NCBI GenBank assembly: GCA_026129305.1
Contig: JAHCII010000009.1
Coordinates: 22,431-86,430 of the forward strand
DNA: 64,000 nt
DNA from: Anaerolineales bacterium
GTDB lineage: Bacteria > Chloroflexota > Anaerolineae > Anaerolineales > UBA11579
Reading direction: 5' to 3'
Part shown: positions 6,891 through 15,289 of the stretch, piece after piece
How the letters are laid out: every line of letters starts with the position of its first letter
How positions within the stretch are numbered: the stretch's first letter is position 1
Translations under genes and position numbers: made by a program
Notes under the pieces: generated by a model
The model's input: only the letters and a program-made list of their open reading frames with translations
Told to the model about the DNA's origin: nothing
Databases searched by the model: none

Positions 6891-8927
6891 TTATGAAGCC
6901 AATTGTTTTGCCAGTGCCTCAGGCGTGGTAACCGGCAGCTGGCAGGCGAAGTTCCGGCAAACGTAAGCACTGGGCTGGCCGTTCACCAGGGGTCTCTCGG
7001 CGAGCAGCGCCGGGCTGCTGGCAGGCACTGGAACGGGGCTGGCGGCCAGCACATCGAAGGGCCGCCAACGGGTCCAGACGGTCTCTTGCAGGGCGGCTGT
7101 GACCGGTTCCGCCAACTCGCCGAGAATGGCGACTTCGCGCCCTCCGGCCAAAGCGAATTGTGCTGCGCATAGCCATTGAGCGAAACCAGTAGGATAGCGG
7201 ATTGCCTGGGGCAAAATGCCGGCCAGCAGGCTTTCCGCCTGCCGCCGCCAGCTATGGTTACCCTCATAGGCGGCCAATTGCAGCAGCAGTGTGGCCGCTA
7301 GGGCATTGCCACTGGGCGTGGCGTTGTCCTGCACATCCTTGGGGCGCGTAATCAACGCTTCGGCGTCGTCACGGGTGTCGTAGAAGCCCCCATTGGGGTC
7401 GCTGAAGTGCGCCAGCATCTCCTCGGCCAGGCGTTTAGCCTCGGCAAACCAACGCGGCTGCGGGTCGCTCTGATAGAGCGCCAGCAGGCCGAGACCCAAC
7501 GCGGCGTGATCTTCCAGATAAGCATCGTGGGCCGCACGGCCGGCCCGCCAGGAGCGCAGCAAGCGACCGCCGGGCTGCATTTGGGTCAGCAGGAAATCGG
7601 CGTTGCGTTGGGCGGCCTGCAAATAGTCCGGCCGTTTCAGGTAACGAGCCGCTTCGGCAAAGGCGATCAGCATCAGGCCGTTCCAGGCGGTCAGCACTTT
7701 GTCGTCTGTTCCGGGGCGCACGCGACTGCTGCGGGCCGCCAGCAAGGCATCCAGGCCAGCGCGCAGGCGAACCGGAACCTGTTCTGCCGCCAAGCCGAAC
7801 TGCTCGCCCAATTCGGCATCATGCTTGGCGCGCTGCAGAATGGTCTTACCCTCAAAATTGCCTTGATTGGTGACGCCGTAGGCGGCCAGCAGCAGGTCCT
7901 GGTTAAGCGGGTCGCCAATGGCTTGCTTGATCTCTTCCAGGCTCCAGACATAGAACTTGCCCTCGTGCCCTTCAGAGTCGGCGTCCAGGCTGCTGTAAAA
8001 GCGGCCGCTTTCATCGCAAAGCTCGCGCAGCACGAAATCCAGAGTTTCCTCACAGACCTGGCGGAAGTGTGGATCCCCCGTAACCAGATGGCCGTGCAGG
8101 TAGGCGCGGGCCAACTGGGCATTGTCATAGAGCATCTTCTCGAAGTGCGGCACCAGCCACAGGTTGTCCACACTGTAGCGGGCAAAACCACCGCCCACTA
8201 CATCGTAGAGACCGCCCAGCGCCATGGCATTCAGGGCATGGCGGGCCATGTCGCCGGCCAGCTTGTCGCCCTGGGTGCTGCGCCCCAGCAGGAACTCAAT
8301 GCTCATCGGCTGCGGGAACTTGGGCGCGTGTCCCCAGCCGCCCAGATGCCAGTCATATGCCTGGGCCAGCGCCATAGAGATCTTGTTCAGTTCTTCCGCC
8401 TGCAGAAGGTTGTTGTCGCTGGTAACCAGTGGTTGCCAGAGATGCTCTCTCAACTGTTCGCCGGCGGCTTCCACCTTGTCCCGCTCCCCATTCCATAAGC
8501 CCATGATATGTTCCAGTACTTGGCGGAAAGAGGGCATACGGTGGCTGGGGAGTGGCGGAAAATAGGTCCCGCCCCAGAAAGGCCGCCCATCCGGCATGAG
8601 GAAGACGCTCATCGGCCAGCCACCAGAGCCGGTCAGTGCTACGACCGCTTCCATGTAAATACCGTCAATGTCGGGGCGCTCTTCACGGTCCACCTTGATG
8701 TTGATGAAATGTTGGTTGAGGTAGGCGGCGGTTTCTGGATCTTCGAAGGATTCGTGGGCCATGACATGGCACCAGTGGCAGGCGGCGTAGCCGATGCTGA
8801 GAAAGATAGGCTTGTCTTCGGTCTCGGCGCGCTGCAGCGCTTCACGGCCCCAGGGGTACCAATTCACCGGGTTGTGCTGGTGCTGCAGCAAGTAAGGGGA
8901 GTTAGAATCGGCGAGGCGATTGGGCAT
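6891..8927 (-). CDS. YyaL family: thioredoxin-like plus six-hairpin domain (DUF255)
   Basis: This 678-residue protein matches the YyaL / spermatogenesis-associated protein 20 family. Residues 1-165 are a thioredoxin-like domain beginning [14 protein letters not shown], with [10 protein letters not shown] (about 48-57) carrying the CxxC-type pair. The rest is an alpha/alpha barrel resembling N-acylglucosamine epimerase folds, with [13 protein letters not shown] near 258-270 and [17 protein letters not shown] near 312-328. The biochemical role is not settled in the literature. There is no signal peptide, so it is cytoplasmic. It follows the EamA gene by 6 nt and probably shares its transcript. 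Confidence 0.93.
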   Translation of the reverse strand: MPNRLADSNSPYLLQHQHNPVNWYPWGREALQRAETEDKPIFLSIGYAACHWCHVMAHESFEDPETAAYLNQHFINIKVDREERPDIDGIYMEAVVALTGSGGWPMSVFLMPDGRPFWGGTYFPPLPSHRMPSFRQVLEHIMGLWNGERDKVEAAGEQLREHLWQPLVTSDNNLLQAEELNKISMALAQAYDWHLGGWGHAPKFPQPMSIEFLLGRSTQGDKLAGDMARHALNAMALGGLYDVVGGGFARYSVDNLWLVPHFEKMLYDNAQLARAYLHGHLVTGDPHFRQVCEETLDFVLRELCDESGRFYSSLDADSEGHEGKFYVWSLEEIKQAIGDPLNQDLLLAAYGVTNQGNFEGKTILQRAKHDAELGEQFGLAAEQVPVRLRAGLDALLAARSSRVRPGTDDKVLTAWNGLMLIAFAEAARYLKRPDYLQAAQRNADFLLTQMQPGGRLLRSWRAGRAAHDAYLEDHAALGLGLLALYQSDPQPRWFAEAKRLAEEMLAHFSDPNGGFYDTRDDAEALITRPKDVQDNATPSGNALAATLLLQLAAYEGNHSWRRQAESLLAGILPQAIRYPTGFAQWLCAAQFALAGGREVAILGELAEPVTAALQETVWTRWRPFDVLAASPVPVPASSPALLAERPLVNGQPSAYVCRNFACQLPVTTPEALAKQLAS

Positions 8928-8933
8928 GTGAGG

Positions 8934-9359
8934 CTAGTGTATCGCCACCAGTATGGTTCCGCCAGCCACCAGCAGGATGCCGAGCCAATTGATGGCGGTG
9001 AGCTTCTCCCCCAGCAGCGCCACTCCGAACAGGGCCACCAACACAACACTGAGCTTGTCCACCGAAACCACCTGAGACGCCTGTCCCAGACTTAAGGCGC
9101 GGAAGAAAGCCAGCCAGGAGGCGGCCGTGGCCAGGCCGGAGAAGCCCAACAGCAGCATGCTCCTCAGCGTCCAGTCAGCCGGCTGGCGCAGCTCGCCCGT
9201 GGCCCACACAACCAGTGCCATGGCGGGCAGGGCGACCAGAGTGCGGATGAGCGTGCCAAAGTCCGAGCTGATGCCGCTAATGCCCGCCTTGGCCAACAGA
9301 TTGGTGACCGCAGCAAACAAGGCGGAAAGGAAAGCCCAGAAAACCCAGGACTCGCTCAT
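8934..9359 (-). CDS. Half-size EamA/DMT-family transporter
   Basis: This 141-residue membrane protein has about five hydrophobic segments and is a single EamA unit. The family signatures WVFWAFLSALFAAVTNLLAKAG at the start and LGEKLTAINWLGILLVAGG near the end are present. Full-length DMT exporters carry two such units, so this protein must dimerise to form a pore. The substrate is unknown. Its ATG overlaps the aldo/keto reductase stop (ATGA), putting it in the middle of a tightly coupled minus-strand operon. Confidence 0.88.
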   Translation of the reverse strand: MSESWVFWAFLSALFAAVTNLLAKAGISGISSDFGTLIRTLVALPAMALVVWATGELRQPADWTLRSMLLLGFSGLATAASWLAFFRALSLGQASQVVSVDKLSVVLVALFGVALLGEKLTAINWLGILLVAGGTILVAIH

Positions 9360-10135
9360 TCGGTGAGCACGCCTTTCTCGAGGTAGTCAATATCTTCGTC
9401 AGCCAATTTGATCTGCAGGCTTTGGAGATTGCTCTCGATATGGGCGGCGTTGGAGGACGCCGGGATCACGATCATGCCCTTGTGCATCAGCCAGCTGAGC
9501 AGCACCTGCTCACGCGTGGCATTGCGTTTTTTGGCGATCTGGGCAGCCCGCGCTTCCTGCTCTGGCGTGCCGCGCTCCAGCGAGGTGTATGAGGTCACGC
9601 TAATGCCGTGTTCTAGGCAAAAGCGCAGCACTTCCTGTGGTTGCTCTTTGAGGTTGTACTCGATCTGGTTGTTACTAAACAGGATGCCTGTGTCGAGTGA
9701 GGCCTGGAGCAGGTCGATCTCGAAGTTCGAGACACCCAAGGCGCGCACCTGCCCGGCCTTGCGAGCGGCATCCATAGCCCCCAGCGTTTCAGCCACGGGC
9801 ACCCTACTGGGCCAGTGGATGAGCAGCAGATCTATGTAGTCGGTGTGCAGTTCCTCTAGGAAACGCTGCACGGCCTCCTTGACCTGCTTGGCGCCGTGGC
9901 TTTGTGGCATGAGCTTGGTGGTGATGAAGAGGTCTTGGCGAGGCAAACCGCTGTCCGCCAAGGCTTCAGCGATGGCACCGTGGCTGTGGTAGAGGTCTGC
10001 AGTATCCAAATGGCGGTAGCCGACCTGCAGGGCCTGGCCGATAGCGCTGCGCGGGTCGCGCAGTTTCCAAGTCCCGAAGCCCAGCTGGGGAATGCTAAGT
10101 TCAGGGGTTAAGGACAAAGTAGGTGAATGTGTCAT
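9356..10135 (-). CDS. Aldo/keto reductase
   Basis: This 259-residue NADPH-dependent oxidoreductase has the (beta/alpha)8 fold. The catalytic tetrad is visible: Asp44 and Tyr49 in RHLDTADLYH, Lys74 in ITTKL, and His107 in LLIHWP. GVSNFEIDLLQ near 136-146 is the family's substrate-side motif. Length is slightly below the usual 270-280. The natural substrate is unknown; 2,5-diketo-gluconate reductase-like AKRs look closest. It overlaps its neighbours on both sides by 4 nt (ATGA). Confidence 0.93.
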   Translation of the reverse strand: MTHSPTLSLTPELSIPQLGFGTWKLRDPRSAIGQALQVGYRHLDTADLYHSHGAIAEALADSGLPRQDLFITTKLMPQSHGAKQVKEAVQRFLEELHTDYIDLLLIHWPSRVPVAETLGAMDAARKAGQVRALGVSNFEIDLLQASLDTGILFSNNQIEYNLKEQPQEVLRFCLEHGISVTSYTSLERGTPEQEARAAQIAKKRNATREQVLLSWLMHKGMIVIPASSNAAHIESNLQSLQIKLADEDIDYLEKGVLTE

Positions 10136-10707
10136 GGTTTAAAGAAGGTCATGCCCACGCCCAACTTGGCCAGGCCTTCGCCCGCCCAATACTGGACCAA
10201 TGTCGATTCGCTTTCCAGCAGGTTCATCAGAGTAGGGATGCTGTTTTTGTCGCCAGCCAGCGCCAGGGCGCGGGCCGCTTCGGCTTGGCCAGCGGCTTCA
10301 GGTTGCTGCAGGAACTGGGTCAGGGCAGCCACAGCCGGCGCCCCGCCTGCGGCCAGGGCATCGCCCGCCAGGCGAGAAAGCAAACTGTCTTCGCGGTGCA
10401 GCATGCTGATCAGGGCCGGGATGGCGGCAGGCTCTGGGCGTTGGGTCAGTGCCAGAGCGGCGCAACTGCGCACATCCGGCTCGGAGTCCGCCAGCGCGGC
10501 GGCCAGGGCTTTCCCGGCAGGTGGCTGGGGGAAACCCGCCAAAGCCCGCAGTGCCCACCAGCGCTGGTTAGGTTGCGGGCTTTGGCTGAGGGTCAATAGA
10601 GCGTCCAAGGCTGCCTGCTCGTGGGCGGGCAGGCTGAGGGCGGCTTGCTCCGCGAAGGCGTCATCTCCGCCCGTTAGGTCGCGCAGCAGGTGCGCCAGGT
10701 CTGGCAT
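10132..10707 (-). CDS. HEAT-repeat protein
   Basis: This 191-residue protein is made of about five alpha-helical repeats of some 30 residues. Repeated blocks include QRWWALRALAGFP, DVRSCAALALTQRP, LLSRLAGDALAAGG and QAEAARALALAGD. Such repeats usually mediate protein contacts and no enzymatic motif is present. There is no signal peptide. Its stop overlaps the aldo/keto reductase start, and it begins 1 nt after the stop of the Trm112-like gene, so it is part of the same transcript. A specific function cannot be assigned. Confidence 0.85.
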   Translation of the reverse strand: MPDLAHLLRDLTGGDDAFAEQAALSLPAHEQAALDALLTLSQSPQPNQRWWALRALAGFPQPPAGKALAAALADSEPDVRSCAALALTQRPEPAAIPALISMLHREDSLLSRLAGDALAAGGAPAVAALTQFLQQPEAAGQAEAARALALAGDKNSIPTLMNLLESESTLVQYWAGEGLAKLGVGMTFFKP

Positions 10708-10708
10708 C

Positions 10709-10936
10709 TTAGTCTGCGGCAGAGGCGGGGGCCGGAACCTGCAGGCCTTTCTTGTCGGTCTTGATGAATTTGTCGCCGACTTCGATGAGCATCACGGGAA
10801 TGTCATCAATCACCGGATACTTGCGCCCGCACTCTTTGCAGATGAACCAGGCTTCCTGGTAAAACTCCAGTTCGCCTTCGCTCTCCTGCACACAGGCAGG
10901 GCACCTTAAAATTTCAATCAGATCTTTGCTAACCAT
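10709..10936 (-). CDS. Trm112-like zinc-ribbon protein
   Basis: This 75-residue protein starts with LIEILRCPACVQE and continues with FICKECGRKYPVIDDIPVMLI. The two CxxC pairs form a zinc ribbon. The architecture matches bacterial YcaR/Trm112 proteins, small partners that in other organisms activate methyltransferases. The start has AGGA upstream. It is the first gene of a minus-strand run leading to the HEAT, aldo/keto reductase, EamA and YyaL genes. Confidence 0.88.
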   Translation of the reverse strand: MVSKDLIEILRCPACVQESEGELEFYQEAWFICKECGRKYPVIDDIPVMLIEVGDKFIKTDKKGLQVPAPASAAD

Positions 10937-10951
10937 GCGCTTCCTCCGGTG

Positions 10952-12253
10952 CTATTGTACAGCCTCAATGCGCGCTCCCAGGCTGCGCAGATTGGCTTCC
11001 AAGTCTTCGTACCCGCGGGTGATGTGATCGATCCCGTGGATGATGGATTTTCCCTGAGCCATGATGGCGGCGATCAGATAGGTGAAACCCGCGCGCAGGT
11101 CCGGCACATTGATCTCGGCCGCCTTTAGCTGGGCTGGCCCTTTGATCACGGCGCTGTGCTTGTAGTTGCTGCTGTGAAAGCGGCAATGATTGCCCAGGCA
11201 GGTGTTGTACAGGGCGATCTCGGCGCCCATCTGCTGCAACGCGCTGACATAGCCAAAACGGTCTTCAAAAACGGTCTCATGCACCACAGACATACCCTCA
11301 GCCTGGGTCAGCAGCAGCAGGAAGGGCGATTGCCAGTCGGTCATAAAGCCGGGGTGCACACTGGTTTCCAGGTGAATGGCTTTCAGCGGGCCGTTGTGGA
11401 AGAAGCGGATGCCTTCTTCCTTGACCTCGAAGAGGCCGCCCACGCGGCGCAGGGTGTTGAGGAAGGTTAGCAGATCCGTTTGGCGGGCATTACGAACGAA
11501 TACGTCTCCGCCGGTGGCTACGGCCGCCACGCCCAGTGAGGCAGCCACGATGCGGTCGGGCATTAGGCGGTGGTTGGCTCCGTTCAGTTTGGATACGCCC
11601 TCGATGACGAAGGTGCGGTCCACGTTGTAGTCGATGATGGCGCCCATTTTTTGCAGATAGATGACCAAGTCCATCACTTCTGGCTCGATGGCGGCATTGC
11701 GTAGGATCGTGCGGCCTTGGGCCAAGGCGGCGGCCATCAGCAAATTCTCGGTGGTGGTTACGCTGGGATAGGGCAGCTCGATTTCGGCGCCGTGCAGCCC
11801 ATCACTTTCGATCTGGTAGACGCCATCACGGATTTGGACTTTGGCGCCCATGCGGCGGATGCCCTCCAGGTGGAAATCCACCGGGCGGGGGCCGATCTGG
11901 TCGCCGCCCGCGGCAGCCGGGATAAAAGCCCGGCCGCTGCGGTGCAGTAGCGGGCCCATCATCATGATCGCCAGACGGTTGCGGCCGCCCAGTTCGGCGC
12001 TGATCGCATGGTTGGTGATCTGCGGTGTGTGCACGATCAGGCCGTGCGCGCTGGGGCTTTCAAACTGGGCGCCAACGGCTCCACACATCTCCTGCGTGAT
12101 CAGGCGGTCGCCAATGTTGGGTACGTTGCGAAAATGGCTGGGTTGTTCGCTCAGCATTGAGGCGACCAGCAGCTTGGTGATGGAATTCTTTGCGCCGCTG
12201 ACCGCGATCTCTCCGCGGAGTGGCAGGCCCCCTTCAATGCTCCATGAGGTCAT
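10952..12253 (-). CDS. murA: UDP-N-acetylglucosamine 1-carboxyvinyltransferase, Cys-to-Asp variant
   Basis: MurA performs the first committed step of peptidoglycan synthesis, transferring enolpyruvate from PEP to UDP-GlcNAc. The 433-residue length is near normal. The SGAKN motif with Lys22 and Asn23 is at 19-23. The active-site loop reads AGGDQIGPRPVD (115-126), placing Asp118 where E. coli has Cys115, the residue alkylated by fosfomycin. The C-terminal HITRGYEDLEANLRSLGA pattern is intact. It lies directly downstream of a VanW-family gene and near ftsZ. The Asp variant is known from naturally fosfomycin-resistant bacteria and remains active. Confidence 0.93.
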   Translation of the reverse strand: MTSWSIEGGLPLRGEIAVSGAKNSITKLLVASMLSEQPSHFRNVPNIGDRLITQEMCGAVGAQFESPSAHGLIVHTPQITNHAISAELGGRNRLAIMMMGPLLHRSGRAFIPAAAGGDQIGPRPVDFHLEGIRRMGAKVQIRDGVYQIESDGLHGAEIELPYPSVTTTENLLMAAALAQGRTILRNAAIEPEVMDLVIYLQKMGAIIDYNVDRTFVIEGVSKLNGANHRLMPDRIVAASLGVAAVATGGDVFVRNARQTDLLTFLNTLRRVGGLFEVKEEGIRFFHNGPLKAIHLETSVHPGFMTDWQSPFLLLLTQAEGMSVVHETVFEDRFGYVSALQQMGAEIALYNTCLGNHCRFHSSNYKHSAVIKGPAQLKAAEINVPDLRAGFTYLIAAIMAQGKSIIHGIDHITRGYEDLEANLRSLGARIEAVQ

Positions 12254-12256
12254 CAG

Positions 12257-14137
12257 CTAATTTCCTTGAATCTGCCGGGGAGGCATATTGGGCGTCCCCG
12301 GCCCGTATTGGTAGACCGCAGCCCAGGCTTGGTATTGTGTATTGATCTGATCCTGGTGAATCACCTCGCCGTTGCGCGTCACCGTGCGGACGACGCTGAC
12401 AGTGGCGCCATCTGCGGACCAGTCGACCTGTTTCACTTCGCCTCGACCCAGTTCCGCATTCTCTTCATAGACTGGGTCGGGAGCGTCGACAATGTTGCGG
12501 GTTCCGCTGGTGTCCCAGTCCACCGTGCGGCCGTCGTAGGTTGAATAGAACTTCCAAGTGATCGTGCGAGCGGCGCGATTCACATAGGTTTCCATCAGCA
12601 GCCAGTGAGGCGTGTCGTTGCGGAACTTGAAGTCCACAATGGGAGCGAAGATGGCGGCATCCAAGCCGGCCAGGTTGGTGCGCGTGTTGCCGGCCGCGTC
12701 CATCTCGTAATAGCCGACACGGTAGGCGTGCGGGTAGCGTTCGACAATTGGGAAACCCCCGAAGAATACGGTGCGGAAGAGCGTAGTGCTGACCTGGCAG
12801 ACCCCGCCGCCGACACCTTTGATGGTGCGGTCGCCGAAAATGATGAGGGCCTCGGCAAACCCGGATTCCAGGCTGATGTCACCGATGTTTTCCACCATCG
12901 AGAAGACTTCGCCGGGGGCGACCAGCAGGCCATGGAAACGCTCTGCGGAGATGGCGATGTTCTGGATGCGCTCATCGCTGGAGCCGTAAAAATAGGTGGT
13001 TTGCTCTGAAACCAGTTCGCGGATGCCCAGTTCTTCAGCGCTGATCGAATTCAGGATCCCCGGTTCGGTGTAGTCGTACTGCAGCTCGACCTGGTGGGCA
13101 CCCTGGCCGATCTGGTTGTTGATGTGCTCGATGCTGGCTTGCAGATTAAGCGTGCGCCCGATGACGGCCGGTTTATAGATGTCCAGTTGCCTGGTCTCGT
13201 CGTTGAAGACGAAACGAGCATTGCGCGGTTGGGCGCTGACCTTGCTGCCCAGGCTGGCCAGGATGGCGCCCAGCTCCTGGCTGTTCAAACCCAACTGGTA
13301 GTGGGCACCGTCCAGCCCTTCTACGCGCTCCACGCTAAGCAGGCCAGCCAGTGTCTCGGGTTCCAGGGTCCAGGGGTCGGGGTTGTCTTCGTAGTCACCG
13401 CCGGGGGCGATGACCAGCGGCTGGCCCAGTAGATTTTCTGCGATGGCGGCTTGGGCGCTGACGTCCAAAATGCGTGGCGGGGTTTCCTCCACAGCCAGCG
13501 GCACATCCACATCCTGCATTTGCATCAGTTGGGCAGCCAGCCAGGTGACGGTTTTTTCACTGTCCAGGCTCAGGCCCACCTGGCCGGGGCTCATGGATAC
13601 ATGCAGTTCTTGCAAGGAAAGCTGGGCCTCAATGGTAGGCTGGTTGATCTCTGCTGCGATTTGCTGCAGGACCAGGTGGGCGACTTGGCCGTCAAAAATC
13701 AAGCGCGGGGCCAGGTCAGCGCCGCCCTGCAGGGTTTGCATTTTCTGGGCGATATTTTCCCACGGCCACAGGCTGCGGCCGAAGCCGTACGCGGCTCCCG
13801 CGGAGGCTTCGGCGTCCAGGTGCAGGCCCAGCTGGGCGGGGGTGAACTGCCAACTGCGCTCACCATAACGTAGGGTCACCTTTCCGGTGTGTGAGAAGGT
13901 GAGCTGCTGGCTGAGCAGGGCGATGGCCTCCCTGCGCCCGACGCCGCTGAGGTCCATACCAGCCACGCGGACACCCGGCATGACTTTGCCGAGGTTGAAC
14001 AGGCTGATCACCAGGGAAAAAAGCAGAGCAACCGCCGCCACCACCCCCAGAGCCGCCACCACGGCAGCCAGCACACGCGAGAACCAGGATGGCCGGGGCA
14101 GCTCAAACGATGGCTGAGAGAGTGGTTGGGTGACCAT
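12257..14137 (-). CDS. VanW-family protein with peptidoglycan-binding-like repeats
   Basis: This is a 626-residue membrane-anchored extracytoplasmic protein. A transmembrane segment lies at about 20-45. It is followed by repeats of the PG_binding_4 type (about 50-180 and 220-340) and a VanW domain (about 385-520) with the signature FSMVENIGDI and IKGVGGGVCQVSTTLFRTVF. A beta-rich tail follows. VanW proteins are linked to the cell wall but have no proven enzymatic activity. It is 3 nt upstream of murA and downstream of ftsZ-side genes, which supports an envelope role. Length and order match YoaR-type proteins. Confidence 0.9.
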   Translation of the reverse strand: MVTQPLSQPSFELPRPSWFSRVLAAVVAALGVVAAVALLFSLVISLFNLGKVMPGVRVAGMDLSGVGRREAIALLSQQLTFSHTGKVTLRYGERSWQFTPAQLGLHLDAEASAGAAYGFGRSLWPWENIAQKMQTLQGGADLAPRLIFDGQVAHLVLQQIAAEINQPTIEAQLSLQELHVSMSPGQVGLSLDSEKTVTWLAAQLMQMQDVDVPLAVEETPPRILDVSAQAAIAENLLGQPLVIAPGGDYEDNPDPWTLEPETLAGLLSVERVEGLDGAHYQLGLNSQELGAILASLGSKVSAQPRNARFVFNDETRQLDIYKPAVIGRTLNLQASIEHINNQIGQGAHQVELQYDYTEPGILNSISAEELGIRELVSEQTTYFYGSSDERIQNIAISAERFHGLLVAPGEVFSMVENIGDISLESGFAEALIIFGDRTIKGVGGGVCQVSTTLFRTVFFGGFPIVERYPHAYRVGYYEMDAAGNTRTNLAGLDAAIFAPIVDFKFRNDTPHWLLMETYVNRAARTITWKFYSTYDGRTVDWDTSGTRNIVDAPDPVYEENAELGRGEVKQVDWSADGATVSVVRTVTRNGEVIHQDQINTQYQAWAAVYQYGPGTPNMPPRQIQGN

Positions 14138-14188
14138 GCCCTAGATTTTACCCGTTGTGGTACTGCTATTTTGGACGACCGGGAGAAG

Positions 14189-14839
14189 TCATCCCGTCCA
14201 GGAATGCGAACAGTGAACCCCTGCGTTTTGCTGAGCCCAATCATCCCAAGTTGTGATCAGTTCGAAGGGACTCAGGGTGCTGCGCAAGTGCTTAGGCATT
14301 AAGCCCAGCAGCACGTCGAGACTTTCTGGAGTGATGGCGACACTAGCCGCCGCGCACAGATGGTTGAGCACTGCCACCTGATCGCGCAAAGCGCGCTGCG
14401 GTTGTTCCCAAGTTTGGCTGTACAAGGCCGGCGCGTGGCCGGCTAGGGTGTTTAGCGTGGCAAATGCGGTCAAGTCCAGCCAATGCACCGTCTCCCAGTG
14501 GTCAGAGCCACTAAGCGTGATGAGCCTTTGGGGACCTTGCAGTTGCTGTGGGCTCAGCCGGATGGCGGCATGCGGCTGGGCATATAAGTTTTGTCTGTCG
14601 GTCAAGGGTGCTGGGTAGATCGGTCGCAGCTGCAAGGTGGTGTCCGCCTTGGTGACGGCCCACAGCCCCAGCAAACGCGGTTCCGCGCTGCGCAGGTCAT
14701 CGACCAGCGCAATCAAAACCTGACTCTCTGCAGGATGTTCGGGGGCGGCCAGGACACGGCTAAGGCGGCCGACGAACAACCCCCCGATCAAGCCGAGCAC
14801 AGCCAGGCCGCCGAGAACGGTTTGCCGTGGGCCGATCAT
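14189..14839 (-). CDS. Hypothetical membrane-anchored extracytoplasmic protein
   Basis: I do not recognise this 216-residue protein. Residues 5-27 form a signal anchor. The remainder is soluble and may face outside. LIALVDDLRSAEPRLLGLWAV followed by a short loop and TTLQLRPIYP faintly resembles the start of a LytR-CpsA-Psr fold (ID..DTI.L..I.P), but the key Arg residues are not clear, so I do not assign it. Two Cys near residues 160 and 210 could pair. It sits in the envelope cluster, 1 nt from the next small membrane-protein gene. Confidence 0.7.
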   Translation of the reverse strand: MIGPRQTVLGGLAVLGLIGGLFVGRLSRVLAAPEHPAESQVLIALVDDLRSAEPRLLGLWAVTKADTTLQLRPIYPAPLTDRQNLYAQPHAAIRLSPQQLQGPQRLITLSGSDHWETVHWLDLTAFATLNTLAGHAPALYSQTWEQPQRALRDQVAVLNHLCAAASVAITPESLDVLLGLMPKHLRSTLSPFELITTWDDWAQQNAGVHCSHSWTG

Positions 14840-14840
14840 T

Positions 14841-15047
14841 TCACCAGAACCAGCCCAGCAGAGCGCCGGCGCAGAAACTCAGGAGCAGAGTGGCACCAGC
14901 CATGGCCTGGATGTTCCAGCCGGTGTTGTTATCAGCAGCCTTGCTGTTGGCTTGCTGGATATGGCTGAAGGGACGCACCGCGCCGAGGATCCGCACGGCG
15001 AGTTGCCAAAAACTGAGTTCCAGCCAGTGAGCGAGGCGAGTGCTCAT
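14841..15047 (-). CDS. Small membrane protein
   Basis: This 68-residue protein has one clear membrane segment near its C-terminus (about 48-67) and a weaker amphipathic helix at the start. No family was recognised. Its ATG shares a base with the stop of the 79-residue gene upstream, so it is real by context rather than by homology. An envelope role is suggested only by its neighbours (ftsZ, VanW, murA). Confidence 0.6.
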   Translation of the reverse strand: MSTRLAHWLELSFWQLAVRILGAVRPFSHIQQANSKAADNNTGWNIQAMAGATLLLSFCAGALLGWFW

Positions 15048-15286
15048 CAGCGGGAGGTAGTTACTTTCAGGATGCGGCCACTGTCGTCCGCCACGACGCG
15101 CACTGTGCGGCTGATCGCATGGCCGCCAGCATCCCCTGTGTGGCCTGTATAAGCCAGGAGGTAAGTTGCATGACCGCCCGGGCTTTTTGCCCCAGCTTGC
15201 GGAGTGACCCGCGGGGCGCTGCCTGCCAGTTCGGGAAACTGGCGCAACACTTCTCTGCTGATGCGATCAATTGTTTTTGTGTCCAT
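15047..15286 (-). CDS. Small hypothetical protein downstream of ftsZ
   Basis: This 79-residue soluble protein has a helical N-terminus (TIDRISREVLRQFPEL), a Gly/Pro-rich middle and a C-terminal beta hairpin ending RVVADDSGRILKVTTSR. No family was recognised. It begins 3 nt after the ftsZ stop and overlaps the next small gene by one base, so it is almost certainly part of the ftsZ transcript. Confidence 0.65.
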   Translation of the reverse strand: MDTKTIDRISREVLRQFPELAGSAPRVTPQAGAKSPGGHATYLLAYTGHTGDAGGHAISRTVRVVADDSGRILKVTTSR

Positions 15287-15289
15287 TTG

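Noticed and set aside
7407..8498. 363-codon plus-strand frame inside the YyaL gene
   Set aside because: The YyaL protein on the minus strand has recognisable domains across the same bases; this frame is Gln-rich noise.
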